DNA of 53,232 nt from Pseudomonadota bacterium. Its GTDB lineage: Bacteria; Pseudomonadota; Alphaproteobacteria; Kiloniellales; JACOMY01. A program made the translations under genes and the position numbers. The notes under the pieces were generated by a model that did no database searches, had not been told where the DNA came from, and saw only the letters and a list, made by a program, of their open reading frames with translations. The stretch covers positions 1 through 53,232 of the forward strand of contig JAKOWB010000305.1 of assembly GCA_029781795.1 (NCBI GenBank), read 5' to 3'. Positions 23,598-32,138 of this stretch are shown one piece after another (the first letter of the stretch is position 1; each line of letters starts with the position of its first letter).

Positions 23598-26533
23598 GCC
23601 AGCCACGTCGCCTGCCATCCGGCGGCTTCATCGACCGCTCGGTCACGCTGGACTTCACCTTCGAGGGGCGCCGCTACCAGGGCCATCCGGGCGACAGCGT
23701 CGCCTCGGCCCTGCTGGCGAACGGCGTGCGTCTGGTCGGCCGCAGCTTCAAGTACCACCGCCCGCGCGGCATCCTGGCCGCGGGGGTGGAGGAACCCAAC
23801 GCGATCCTCGATCTGCGCCAGGGCGAGCACCACGATCCCAACGCCAGGGCCACCATGATCCCGCTGGCCGAGGGGCTGGAGCTCAACGCGGTCAATGCCG
23901 AGCCCAGCCTGCGTGGCGACAAGCGCGCCATCTTCGACCGCTTCGCCCGCTACATGCCGGCCGGCTTCTACTACAAGACCTTCATCCGGCCGAAATGGGA
24001 GACCTTCGAAGGCTTCATCCGCAAGGCCGCCGGCCTCGGCCGCAATTCGCCCGAGCCCGACCGCCGGCCCTACGAGCAGCAGGCGGCGCGCTGCGACCTG
24101 CTGGTGGTGGGCGCCGGCCCGGCCGGCATCGCCGCCGCGCTGGCCGCCGCCGCCAGCGGCCAGAGCGTCTGGCTGGTGGAGCAGGAGGCGCTGCCCGGCG
24201 GACAGCTGCTGTGGCGCGACGAAGCGGTCGAAGGCCTGGCGGGACATGCCTGGGCCAAGGCTGCGGTGGAGCGCCTGACGGCGCTGCCCAATGTCACGGT
24301 CAAGCTCTCCACCCAGGCGGCCGCGTACTACGATCACAACCTGGTGGCGCTGACCGAGCGCCTGGCGGCGCCGGCCGCCGGCTGGGGTCCGGAGCGGCTC
24401 TGGTTGCTGCGCGCCGGCCGCGTGGTGCTGGCCACCGGCGCGCTGGAGCGGCCCATCGCCTTCCCGGACAACGACCGGCCGGGCGTCATGCTGGCGGCGG
24501 CCGCGGCCACCTATGTCGGCCGCTGGGGCGTGCTGCCGGGCAGCCGCGTCGTGCTGCTGACCAACAACGACGACGGCTATGCCAGCGCCCATGTGCTGCA
24601 CCGTGCCGGCGCGCAGGTCGGCATCGTCGACGTGCGCAGCCAGGTCGACGGCGCGCTGATCAAGGCGGCGGCGACGGCGGGCATCGAGGTGCTGCCGGGC
24701 CGCGCGCTGCTGGGCGTCGAGGGTACCGGCGCCGTCCACGGCGTGCGGATCGGCCCGGCCGACACGCACGACAAGACGGCCAAGGGCGAGACCTTCGGCT
24801 GCGACCTGGTCGCGGTCAGCGGCGGCTGGTCGCCGGCCGCGCACCTCTTCAGCCAGTCCGGCGGCAAGCTGGCCTGGGATGCCACGCTGGCCTGCTTCCG
24901 GCCCGCCCGCGCGGCGCAGGAGACGGTCAGCGTCGGCGCCGCCAACGGCGCCTTCACGCTCGCCGAGGCCCTGGCCGAGGGTCACGCCGCCGGCGGCGGG
25001 CAGGGGCCCGCACCCGTCGCCGACAAGGCCGATCCGGCCTATCGCGTCGCGGCCTACTGGCGGCTGCCGCTGCGCGGCGTCAGGCAGTGGATCGACTTCC
25101 AGCACGACGTCACCACCAAGGACGTGGAGCTGGCGGCGCGCGAGAACTACGTCTCGGTCGAGCACCTGAAGCGCTACACCACGCTCGGCATGGCGACCGA
25201 CCAGGGCAAGACGGCGAACGTCCTGGGGCTCGCGGTGCTGGGCGAGGAGACCACGCGCCCGCCGGATCAGGTCGGCACTACGACCTTTCGTCCGCCCTAC
25301 ACCCCGCTCACCATGGGTGCCATCGCCGGCCTCGGCCGTGGCAGCCGGATCGCCACGCGCCGTCACCTGCCGCTGCACGAGGCGCACGCGGCCTCCGGCG
25401 CCGCCTTCCGCGACTACGGCATCTGGTACCGGCCCGGCTGCTACCCGCTGGCCGGCGAGAGCGAGGGCGAAGCCATCCGGCGCGAGGTTCTGGCGGTGCG
25501 CCGCAACGTCGGCCTGATGGACGGCTCCTCGCTCGGCAAGGTCGAGGTGGTGGGGCCGGACGCGGCGGAATTCGTCAATCGCCTGTTCTACAACGAGCTG
25601 AAGACGCTGAAGCCCGGGCGCCTGCGGTACTGCCTGATGCTGGCGGAGACCGGCGTGGTCTTCGACGACGGCGTGGTGGCACGCCTGGCGCCCGACCGCT
25701 TCCTGCTCTCGCCCTCGTCCAGCCACACCGACGGCGTCATGGCGATGCTGGAGGAGTGGCACGAGGGCGAGTGGCCGGACCTGAAGGTCTATTTCCACAA
25801 CGTCACCCAGGCCTGGGCGACGCTCGCCGTCTCAGGTCCGCGCGCCAAGGAGGTGATGGCGCGCCTCGGCACCGACATCGACCTGTCGGACACGGCACTG
25901 CCGCACATGGCCCTGGCCGAAGGTCTGGTCGAGGGCGTGCCGGCCCGCGTCGCCCGCGTCTCCTTCACCGGCGAGCGCTCCTACGAGATCTCGGTGCCGG
26001 CGAGCTACGGCGCCTCCCTTTGGGAGCATCTGCTGCGGATCGGCCGCTTCGCCTCGATCGCGCCCTATGGCATCGAATCGCTCATGACCCTGCGCACCGA
26101 GAAGGGCTTCATCCTGATCGGCCGGGACACGGACGGTGTGACGCTGCCGCAGGACCTCGGCGTCGTCGGGCCGCTGAAGAGCAAGCAGATCGACTATGTC
26201 GGCCGCCGCTCGCTCTTCACGCCCGAGGCGCGACGCGAGGACCGCAAGCAGCTCATCGGCCTGGCGGCGGAGGACCCGGCCATGCCGCTGCCGAACGGGG
26301 CGCACGTCGTCGCGCGCGAAGCCGGCAACAAGCTGCGCTCGCTCGGCTTCGTTACCTCCAGCTTCGACTCGCCGACACTCGGCCGGCCGGTGGCGCTGGG
26401 GCTGGTCGAACGCGGCCGCGCCCTGGTCGAAGCCGGCGCGCGGGTGGAGATCTATCACCTTGGCCAGCGGCGCTTCGCCCGCGCGGTGGAGCCCACCTTC
26501 TACGATCCCAAGGGAGTGCGGCTGAATGCCTAG
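23594..26533 (+). CDS. soxA: Sarcosine oxidase alpha subunit
   Basis: The 979-residue protein starts at the ATG overlapping the soxD stop. In order it shows a ferredoxin-like N-terminal domain without cysteines (about 15-95, TFEGRRYQGHPGDSVASALLANGVRLVGRSFKYHRPRG), an NAD-binding oxidoreductase domain with VVGAGPAGIAAAL at 171-183, a central BFD-like part, and a GcvT-type folate-binding domain in the last 380 residues (YGIWYRPGCYPL, MDGSSLGKVEVVGPDAAEFVNRL). This is the normal architecture and length. It binds NAD and tetrahydrofolate and channels formaldehyde to 5,10-methylene-THF. Confidence 0.95.
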   Translation: MSQPRRLPSGGFIDRSVTLDFTFEGRRYQGHPGDSVASALLANGVRLVGRSFKYHRPRGILAAGVEEPNAILDLRQGEHHDPNARATMIPLAEGLELNAVNAEPSLRGDKRAIFDRFARYMPAGFYYKTFIRPKWETFEGFIRKAAGLGRNSPEPDRRPYEQQAARCDLLVVGAGPAGIAAALAAAASGQSVWLVEQEALPGGQLLWRDEAVEGLAGHAWAKAAVERLTALPNVTVKLSTQAAAYYDHNLVALTERLAAPAAGWGPERLWLLRAGRVVLATGALERPIAFPDNDRPGVMLAAAAATYVGRWGVLPGSRVVLLTNNDDGYASAHVLHRAGAQVGIVDVRSQVDGALIKAAATAGIEVLPGRALLGVEGTGAVHGVRIGPADTHDKTAKGETFGCDLVAVSGGWSPAAHLFSQSGGKLAWDATLACFRPARAAQETVSVGAANGAFTLAEALAEGHAAGGGQGPAPVADKADPAYRVAAYWRLPLRGVRQWIDFQHDVTTKDVELAARENYVSVEHLKRYTTLGMATDQGKTANVLGLAVLGEETTRPPDQVGTTTFRPPYTPLTMGAIAGLGRGSRIATRRHLPLHEAHAASGAAFRDYGIWYRPGCYPLAGESEGEAIRREVLAVRRNVGLMDGSSLGKVEVVGPDAAEFVNRLFYNELKTLKPGRLRYCLMLAETGVVFDDGVVARLAPDRFLLSPSSSHTDGVMAMLEEWHEGEWPDLKVYFHNVTQAWATLAVSGPRAKEVMARLGTDIDLSDTALPHMALAEGLVEGVPARVARVSFTGERSYEISVPASYGASLWEHLLRIGRFASIAPYGIESLMTLRTEKGFILIGRDTDGVTLPQDLGVVGPLKSKQIDYVGRRSLFTPEARREDRKQLIGLAAEDPAMPLPNGAHVVAREAGNKLRSLGFVTSSFDSPTLGRPVALGLVERGRALVEAGARVEIYHLGQRRFARAVEPTFYDPKGVRLNA

Positions 26534-27083
26534 CCTCGCCTCACGCAGCTACGCCGACGCGCTGCCGCCGGCGATGACGGCGCCGGGCCTCAGCCTGCGC
26601 GCACTGACGCCGGCAGCGCAGCTCTGGATCTCCGGCAACCCGGCCGACGCCGCCTTCGTCGCCGCGGCCAGCGGCGTCCTTGGCACGCTGCCGGCCGCCG
26701 GACGCATCGCGGGCGAGGATCCGCTGCTGCTGTGGCAGGCGCCCGACCGCTGGCTGGTGGTCAGCGAGCGCCATCGCGGCGCCGATCTGGCGCGGTCTCT
26801 CGGACGCGCGCTCGAGGGCCTGCATGCCGCGGTCAGCGACACCACGGACGGCTTGGCGCTCTTCGAGGTGGCGGGACCGGCGGCGCGGCGCGTCGTCGGG
26901 CAGGGCACGACATTCGACCTGGACCCCGCGGGCTTCGGCCCCGGCAGCGGCGCCGTCACGCTCTTTGCCGGGTTGCGCGTCTCGCTCTATTGCCTGGCGC
27001 CCGACCGCCTCCGCCTGCACGCCGAAGTGGCGAGCGCGCGCTTCGTCTGGGATTGGCTGAGGACGGCGGCCAGCGCCTACTGA
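26526..27083 (+). CDS. soxG: Sarcosine oxidase gamma subunit
   Basis: A 185-residue protein whose ATG lies 8 bases inside the end of soxA. It has the fold of a truncated GcvT domain, with LWQAPDRWLVVSE and the typical ALFEVAGPAARRVVGQGTTFDLDP segment, as in SoxG. It completes the BDAG set, so the heterotetramer is encoded in full. Its stop overlaps the end of the convergent sulfotransferase gene by 7 bases. Confidence 0.92.
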   Translation: MPSLASRSYADALPPAMTAPGLSLRALTPAAQLWISGNPADAAFVAAASGVLGTLPAAGRIAGEDPLLLWQAPDRWLVVSERHRGADLARSLGRALEGLHAAVSDTTDGLALFEVAGPAARRVVGQGTTFDLDPAGFGPGSGAVTLFAGLRVSLYCLAPDRLRLHAEVASARFVWDWLRTAASAY

Positions 27084-28342
27084 AGGCCGTGGCGCCGGCG
27101 GTAGTCCTGCCAGCGTTGTTCGAAGAGCTCGACCGCGAAGGCGTGGAAGTCGCGCTCGTGCTCGGTGCGCTCGTCCAGCAGGGCCTGGATCGCCGGCGTG
27201 ATGGTTTCGCGCGCGATCGGCCGCATGTCCGGGTCGCTCGCCTCGCGCTCGCTGAGGACGTTCTCGGCGGTGAAGCTCTGCGGCGGCTCCAGGCCCAGGC
27301 GCTCGCTCAGCAGCAGCAGCGATTCGCGGTAGCGCTCCTGCAGCCCGAAGGCCTCCAGTCCGGCCAGGGCGGTTTTGGCGCCTTCAATGATGCCGGGGGT
27401 CAGGCGCGGCATGAAGAACGAGGGCAGCGGCAGGAGCGGCGGGGCGAGCAGGCGAAGCTGGACGTTGTCGGTGTTGAAGCGGAGCTGCACGACGTCCGAT
27501 TCGAGGAACTCCTGCAGGCTCAGCGCCTGCGCCGCGAGCATCATGCCGCGCAGCGCGACGTTCGGCTCGCTCATCACCCGCTCTGGCCGGTGTGCCCTGA
27601 GGAAGTAACAGACCGACAGCAGCCGTGCCCGGGGCTCGCGCAGCATCGTGATGATGCGCAGCCGGCCCGGCAGCATCTGCGCGAAGGACAGCGGGAAGTG
27701 CCCGACTACAAGGCGGGAGCGGCGGAACTGCCGCACCTCGTCGTTGCTGTGCGACGCAGGCTGCGCCAGGTCGCGGGCCAGGCGCATCATGCCATCGGTA
27801 TCCAGCTCCATCGTGCTGCCTGCTCCGTAGCGCTGCAGCAGGAAGCTGCGCAGGCTGGTGCCGGCCGTCTTGGCGACGTGGACGAAGACGACGCGTTCCT
27901 GCTCCCCATAGGTTTGGCGCCACAGCAGCCGCAGCAGCTCGGCGAACTCGGCGGAGAGCAGCAGCGACGCGCGCAGCAGCCGGAGCGTTCCGGCCGACTG
28001 GTGCCAGCCATAGATCGCCTCGGCGTCTGGCAGGCGGTCCAGCGCCAAGCGGTAGGCAAAGTCTATGTCGGCCCTTGTCAGCGGCGCCTCGCCGTCCGCG
28101 CGCGTCGCCGTCGACGTGGCACCTTGCTGCGCATCGTGCCAGGCCTTGAGGTCGCGCTGCGCCTGCTCGAACTCGTCCGAGGTCAGCAGCGAGTGGCGCA
28201 GCGCCGGCAGCGAGCTGTGGCGGAGGTGCCAGTCGTAGACGGACTCGGATTCGGGAAGCCGGCCAAGCGTAAAGCGGTAGGCCAGTTCGATCTCCGCGCG
28301 GGTAAGGGGCGGGCGACTGTCGCCTGTGCGCGTGCTGGACAT
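27077..28342 (-). CDS. Sulfotransferase-family protein with duplicated N-terminal motif
   Basis: The 421-residue protein has a C-terminal sulfotransferase domain: the 5'-phosphosulfate-binding loop FVHVAKTAGTSLRSFL (153-168) and a downstream TMLREPRARLLSVCYF as 3'-phosphate motif. In front of it a segment of about 46 residues occurs twice, at 13-58 and 88-133 (PLTRAEIELAYRFTLGRLPE...LRHSLLTSDEF and PLTRADIDFAYRLALDRLPD...LRASLLLSAEF), offset by 75 residues. These resemble the DUF4214 type of short domain found in glycan-related proteins. The enzyme should transfer sulfate from PAPS to a sugar or surface molecule; the acceptor is unknown. Confidence 0.8.
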   Translation of the reverse strand: MSSTRTGDSRPPLTRAEIELAYRFTLGRLPESESVYDWHLRHSSLPALRHSLLTSDEFEQAQRDLKAWHDAQQGATSTATRADGEAPLTRADIDFAYRLALDRLPDAEAIYGWHQSAGTLRLLRASLLLSAEFAELLRLLWRQTYGEQERVVFVHVAKTAGTSLRSFLLQRYGAGSTMELDTDGMMRLARDLAQPASHSNDEVRQFRRSRLVVGHFPLSFAQMLPGRLRIITMLREPRARLLSVCYFLRAHRPERVMSEPNVALRGMMLAAQALSLQEFLESDVVQLRFNTDNVQLRLLAPPLLPLPSFFMPRLTPGIIEGAKTALAGLEAFGLQERYRESLLLLSERLGLEPPQSFTAENVLSEREASDPDMRPIARETITPAIQALLDERTEHERDFHAFAVELFEQRWQDYRRRHGLQ

Positions 28343-28464
28343 GCAACTCCAAGGGGCTTCCCGACTCGGACGGGGTGAGTATCGCCGGGCCGGCCGTCCC
28401 CTCCAAGCGGGCTGCTCTCGGCGCCGGCTTGGCTGCGGCCGGCCGACGCGGCAGGATCGCCGCC

Positions 28465-29790
28465 ATGCAGTCCGATGAAGACACCCTCTATCGCCGGCTG
28501 GCCGGCGAACCGCCGCCGGCTCGGGTGCTGGCCGCGGACATCTCGGCCGACACGCTGGTCGTCGGCGGCGGCCTCGCCGGCCTCACCACCGCGCTGTCGC
28601 TGGCAGAGCAGGGCCAGGACGTCGCGCTGCTGGAGGCGCGCCGCGTCGGCTTCGGCGCCTCGGGCCGCAATGGCGGCATCCTGGGCTATGGCTTCCCGCT
28701 GGAGTGGGACGAGATCGCCGCGCGCCTGGGCCTGGCGGAGGCGCGTCAGTTCCTGCGTCTGGGCCGCGCGGCGCAGGCCTGGGTCAAGGATGCGATCCGT
28801 CGCCATGCGATCGACTGCGGCCCGCACCCGGACGGCTATCTCTGCGGCGCCTGGCACGACCGGCCGCAGGCCGGGCGAGACTACGTCGCACGCCAGAACG
28901 AACGCTTCGGGCTGGAGCTGCGTTGGCTGGATCGGGACGAGGCGGACGGACTTGCGCGCTCGCCCCGCTACAACGGTGGCTTCTTCGATCCCCTGGTCAG
29001 CCAGATCCAGCCGCTGCTCTACTGCCGCGGCCTGGCCCGCGCGCTGGTGGAGCGGGGCGGGCAGCTCTACGAGGAGAGCCCGGCCCTGGCGCTGGAGCGG
29101 CAGGGCGCGGGCTGGCGGGTGCGCAGCGCCAGGGGCAGCGTCACCGCCGGCCGGCTGGTGCTCTGCGGCGGCGGCTACCTCGGCCGGCTGCATCCGGCGA
29201 TCGGGCGCGCCTGCATCGGCGTTGCGACGCACATCGCCGGGACGAAGCCGCTGGGCCAGGAGCGGCTGGGGCAGGCGATCCCCCGGCCGCTCGCCCTCAG
29301 CGACGACCGCCAGGCCGGCGCCTACTACCGCGCGCTGGCCGACACCCGGCTGGTCTGGGGCGGGCGCCTGACCCTGCCCTGGGAGCGCGGCAGCGCCGGC
29401 ACGGCGGAGAAGATCCGCCGCTGGATCGAGTTCACCTATCCGCAGCTCGGTCCGGTTGAGATGGAGGTCGGCTGGCACGGCCTCATGTCCTTCGGCCGCT
29501 CGCGCATGGTGCAGCTGGGCCAGCTGCCCGACGGCGCCTGGTACGCCTTCGGCTTCGGCGGCAGCGGCCTCGCCTCGACCGCCGTCGCCGGCCGCCTGCT
29601 GGCCGCGGCCATCGCCGAGGGCGACGACGAGTGGCGGCGCTTCGCCCCCTTCGGCCTTGGCTGGATGGGCGGCCCACTGGGCAACGCCGCAGCGCGGATC
29701 GTCTATAGTGGCTATCGGCTGGCCGACTGGGCGGGGGACCGGCGGGAGGCTGTGAAGCGCATCACAGCGCGGCGTCGGCGCGCCGCCTAG
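28465..29790 (+). CDS. FAD-dependent amine oxidoreductase (PuuB/OrdL-like)
   Basis: From the ATG at 28465, with CAGGA 8 bases upstream, the protein has 441 residues. Features are the dinucleotide motif LVVGGGLAGLTTALSLAEQGQDVALLEARRVGFGASGRNGG near residues 30-70, a central substrate domain, and the C-terminal FGFGGSGLASTAVAGRLLA that closes the FAD site. The GASGRNGG signature is typical of the gamma-glutamylputrescine oxidase group within the DAO family. The substrate is probably a secondary amine or N-substituted amino acid. A perfect CRP-type half-site pair lies in its last codons. Confidence 0.85.
   Translation: MQSDEDTLYRRLAGEPPPARVLAADISADTLVVGGGLAGLTTALSLAEQGQDVALLEARRVGFGASGRNGGILGYGFPLEWDEIAARLGLAEARQFLRLGRAAQAWVKDAIRRHAIDCGPHPDGYLCGAWHDRPQAGRDYVARQNERFGLELRWLDRDEADGLARSPRYNGGFFDPLVSQIQPLLYCRGLARALVERGGQLYEESPALALERQGAGWRVRSARGSVTAGRLVLCGGGYLGRLHPAIGRACIGVATHIAGTKPLGQERLGQAIPRPLALSDDRQAGAYYRALADTRLVWGGRLTLPWERGSAGTAEKIRRWIEFTYPQLGPVEMEVGWHGLMSFGRSRMVQLGQLPDGAWYAFGFGGSGLASTAVAGRLLAAAIAEGDDEWRRFAPFGLGWMGGPLGNAAARIVYSGYRLADWAGDRREAVKRITARRRRAA
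29751..29766. promoter_or_regulatory. Perfect CRP-type site TGTGA-AGCGCA-TCACA
   Basis: Both half-sites match the CRP consensus at all ten positions. The site lies in the last 13 codons of the PuuB-like gene, 86 bases upstream of the TPR38/StaR-like start, and 1.5 kb from a Crp-family gene. A nearly identical site sits at 32029. It overlaps coding sequence (V-K-R-I-T), so chance codon use is possible. Confidence 0.5.
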
Positions 29791-29852
29791 AAAGCGCTGG
29801 TCAACGTCGCGCCGTCCCTCCTGCGGGCCGCGCGCCCGCATGGAGAGAGAAC

Positions 29853-31184
29853 ATGACAGTCAAGGACTCCCGTGGCCTCGTGATGACCGGCGCCGATGCC
29901 GCCGCCGCCGAGGCCTTCGACAAGGCCCTGGGCGAGTTCCAGTGCTATGTCGGCAATCCCGTCGCGACGATCGAGGCGGCGCTGGCCGAGACCCCGGCCT
30001 TCACGATGGGCCACATCCTCAGGGCCTATCTCTATCTGTCCGGCACCGAGGGGCCGGGCATCCCGGTCGGTCGCGAGAGCGCCGCGGCCGCGCGCAAGGG
30101 CCAGCCGAACGACCGAGAGCGCCAGCATCTGGCGGCGATCGACGCCCTGATCGAGGGGCGCTGGGACGACACCGTGGCGATGCTGGAGCGGCTGCTGGTC
30201 GACTATCCGCGCGACATCCTGGCGCTGCAGGTCGCGCACCTATTCGACTTCTACCGCGGCGATGCGCGCAACCTGCGCGACCGCGTGGTGCGGCGCCTGC
30301 ATGCCTGGAGCCCAGCCGACGCCAACTGGCACGCGCTGCTGTCGATGCAGTCCTTCGGCAACGAGGAGATGGGCGACTATGCCCGCGCCCAGGCGCTGGG
30401 CGAGGAGGCGGTGGCGCTGCAGCCGCGCGACGGCTGGGGCTGGCATGCCGTCGCCCATGTCCACGAGATGCGCAACGACCCCGAGGCCGGCATCCGCTGG
30501 CTGGAGCCCAACAGCGGCCACTGGGGGCCGGATTCGATCTTCGACGTGCACAACTGGTGGCACCTCGCGCTCTATCACCTGGAGCTCGACCGCCTCGACG
30601 AGGTGCTGCGCCTCTATGACACGCAGATCCGCGTCGAACGCTCCTCGGTGGTGCTCGACATGGTCGATGCCAGCGCCATGCTCTGGCGCCTGAAGCTGCG
30701 CGGCCACGACGCCGGGCAGGCGCGCTGGAGCGAGATCGCCGCCGCCTGGGAGGCGCTGATCGACGACGGCAACTACTGCTTCAACGACGCGCACGCGCTG
30801 ATGGCCTTCATCGGCGCCGGGCGCCACGACCTGGTGAATCGCCAGCTCGCCACGCTGCGGCGCAGCGCCCAGCAGGGCGGCAGCAACGAGGTCATGGCGC
30901 GCCAGGTCGGCGTGCCGGTGGGCGAGGCGCTGGTCGCTTTCGAGAGCGGCGACTTCGCCGGCGCGGCCGAGCGGCTGCAGCGGGTACGCACGATCGCCGG
31001 CCGCTTCGGCGGCAGCCACGCGCAGCGCGACATCCTGGACCTGACGCTGATCGAGGCGGCCAAACGCGGCGGCGATGCCCAGCTGCTGGCGGCGCTGGCG
31101 ACCGAGCGGGTGACCAACCGCCCGAACTCGCCGCTGGCCCGCCGCTACCGCGACGCCGTCGCCACCCTGCCGCGCGTGGCCTGA
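29853..31184 (+). CDS. Tetratricopeptide repeat protein (TPR38/StaR-like)
   Basis: The 443-residue all-helical protein fits the TPR38/StaR-like group: MGHILRAYLYLSGTEG, then RERQHLAAIDALIEGRWDDTVAMLERLLVDYPRDILALQVAHLFDFYRGD, and the highly recognisable GWGWHAVAHVHEMRNDPEAGIRWLEPNSGHWG and HNWWHLALYHLELDR. The last is conserved and rich in His and Trp, which hints at a binding or catalytic site, yet no activity is established for the group as far as I know. A GGAGAGA ribosome site precedes the ATG. Followed by a strong hairpin terminator. Confidence 0.85.
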   Translation: MTVKDSRGLVMTGADAAAAEAFDKALGEFQCYVGNPVATIEAALAETPAFTMGHILRAYLYLSGTEGPGIPVGRESAAAARKGQPNDRERQHLAAIDALIEGRWDDTVAMLERLLVDYPRDILALQVAHLFDFYRGDARNLRDRVVRRLHAWSPADANWHALLSMQSFGNEEMGDYARAQALGEEAVALQPRDGWGWHAVAHVHEMRNDPEAGIRWLEPNSGHWGPDSIFDVHNWWHLALYHLELDRLDEVLRLYDTQIRVERSSVVLDMVDASAMLWRLKLRGHDAGQARWSEIAAAWEALIDDGNYCFNDAHALMAFIGAGRHDLVNRQLATLRRSAQQGGSNEVMARQVGVPVGEALVAFESGDFAGAAERLQRVRTIAGRFGGSHAQRDILDLTLIEAAKRGGDAQLLAALATERVTNRPNSPLARRYRDAVATLPRVA

Positions 31185-31221
31185 GGCCATTCCCCCTCCG
31201 GTAAGGGTCACGCGCCCAGCC

Positions 31222-31264
31222 GCCCGGCTTCGGGAACCGCCCGAAGCCGGGCGCGAGCGTTTTC
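31222..31264 (+). terminator. Strong hairpin terminator after the TPR gene
   Basis: A perfect 13-base inverted repeat (GCCCGGCTTCGGG at 31222-31234 and its complement at 31240-31252) with a five-base AACCG loop is followed by GTTTTCT. The T-run is short and starts 7 bases after the stem. It serves the rightward TPR gene; on the minus strand there is no T-run for the convergent Crp gene. Confidence 0.75.
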
Positions 31265-31280
31265 TGCAACGGGCAGTGCC

Positions 31281-32012
31281 CTAGGCTTTGGACTGCCCCT
31301 TCTCGCGCAGTGCCGGCAGGTTCTTCACCACCATGCGTCCGCCGCTCTGCGCCAGCAGGCCCTCGCGCTCGAAGGCCTTGAGCTGCTTGTTCACGGCCTC
31401 GCGCGTGACGCCGAGCAGCTGCGCCAGCGCGCCCTGGGACAGCTTGGCCTCGATCACGGTGCCCTCCGCCGTGTCGCGGCCGTGCGCGGTCGCGAGCGCC
31501 TCCAGCGTCTTGGCCAGGCGCGTGCCGAGGTCCAGGAAGGCGGCGTCGCGGATGCGGTCGGTGTTGCCGCGCAGGCGCTCGCAGAGCAGCTCGATCAGGT
31601 GGCGGGCCAGGCGCGGCTCGCCCTCCAGCAGGGCCAGGAACTCACGGCGCGGGATGACCAGCAGTTCGCTGGCGGCGATGGCGGTGGCGCTGGCGGTGCG
31701 CGGCAGGCCGTCAAGCAGGGCGATCTCGCCGAAGAAGTCGCCGGGCTCCATCAGGTTCAGCGTCAGCTCCTTGCCGTCCGGCCCGTGGATCCAGATGCGG
31801 ATCAGGCCGCCGACCACGCCATAGAGCGCATCGGCCTCGTCGTCCTGCCAGAACAGGGTTTCGCCCGGCCCCAGGCTGCGCGGCAGCGCCAGGCCGGCGA
31901 CGCGCGCCAGCACCTCGTCCGCCAGCGAGCGGAAAAGGAACGAGCGGCGCAGCAGGCGGCTGCGTTCCTGCCCGGTCAGGGGCCCTGGCGTCTCGGTCAC
32001 GGGACTGGTCAC
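31281..32012 (-). CDS. Crp/Fnr-family transcriptional regulator
   Basis: The 243-residue protein has a cyclic-nucleotide-binding domain (about 25-145) with GDFFGEIALLDGLPRTASATA at 91-111, in which GE...RT aligns with the phosphate-binding cassette of cAMP receptor proteins, a long dimer helix, and a winged helix at about 190-235. The recognition helix reads VTREAVNKQLKAF; R204, E205 and K209 correspond to E. coli CRP Arg180, Glu181 and Arg185, so TGTGA-type half-sites are expected. There are no N-terminal cysteines for an FNR-type cluster. Divergent from the FecR/cyclase pair, with a CRP-type site in the gap. Confidence 0.9.
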   Translation of the reverse strand: MTSPVTETPGPLTGQERSRLLRRSFLFRSLADEVLARVAGLALPRSLGPGETLFWQDDEADALYGVVGGLIRIWIHGPDGKELTLNLMEPGDFFGEIALLDGLPRTASATAIAASELLVIPRREFLALLEGEPRLARHLIELLCERLRGNTDRIRDAAFLDLGTRLAKTLEALATAHGRDTAEGTVIEAKLSQGALAQLLGVTREAVNKQLKAFEREGLLAQSGGRMVVKNLPALREKGQSKA

Positions 32013-32028
32013 CTCCGCTCGGGGGGGC

Positions 32029-32044
32029 AGTGAAGCGCGTCACA
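32029..32044. promoter_or_regulatory. CRP-type site AGTGA-AGCGCG-TCACA between crp-like gene and FecR gene
   Basis: Nine of ten half-site positions match TGTGA-N6-TCACA, and the spacer is almost the same as in the site at 29751 (AGCGCG against AGCGCA). It lies 17 bases before the regulator's start, where binding would block or tune its own transcription, and about 90 bases upstream of the FecR gene. Confidence 0.55.
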
Positions 32045-32138
32045 GACTAGTCGCCATGATCCTGCCAGTCATGGGTGGCAGCATGCCTTGTGGTCGAAAG
32101 GGCCCCGGACTAGCTTGCCCGCCGAAGGGAACATGCCC

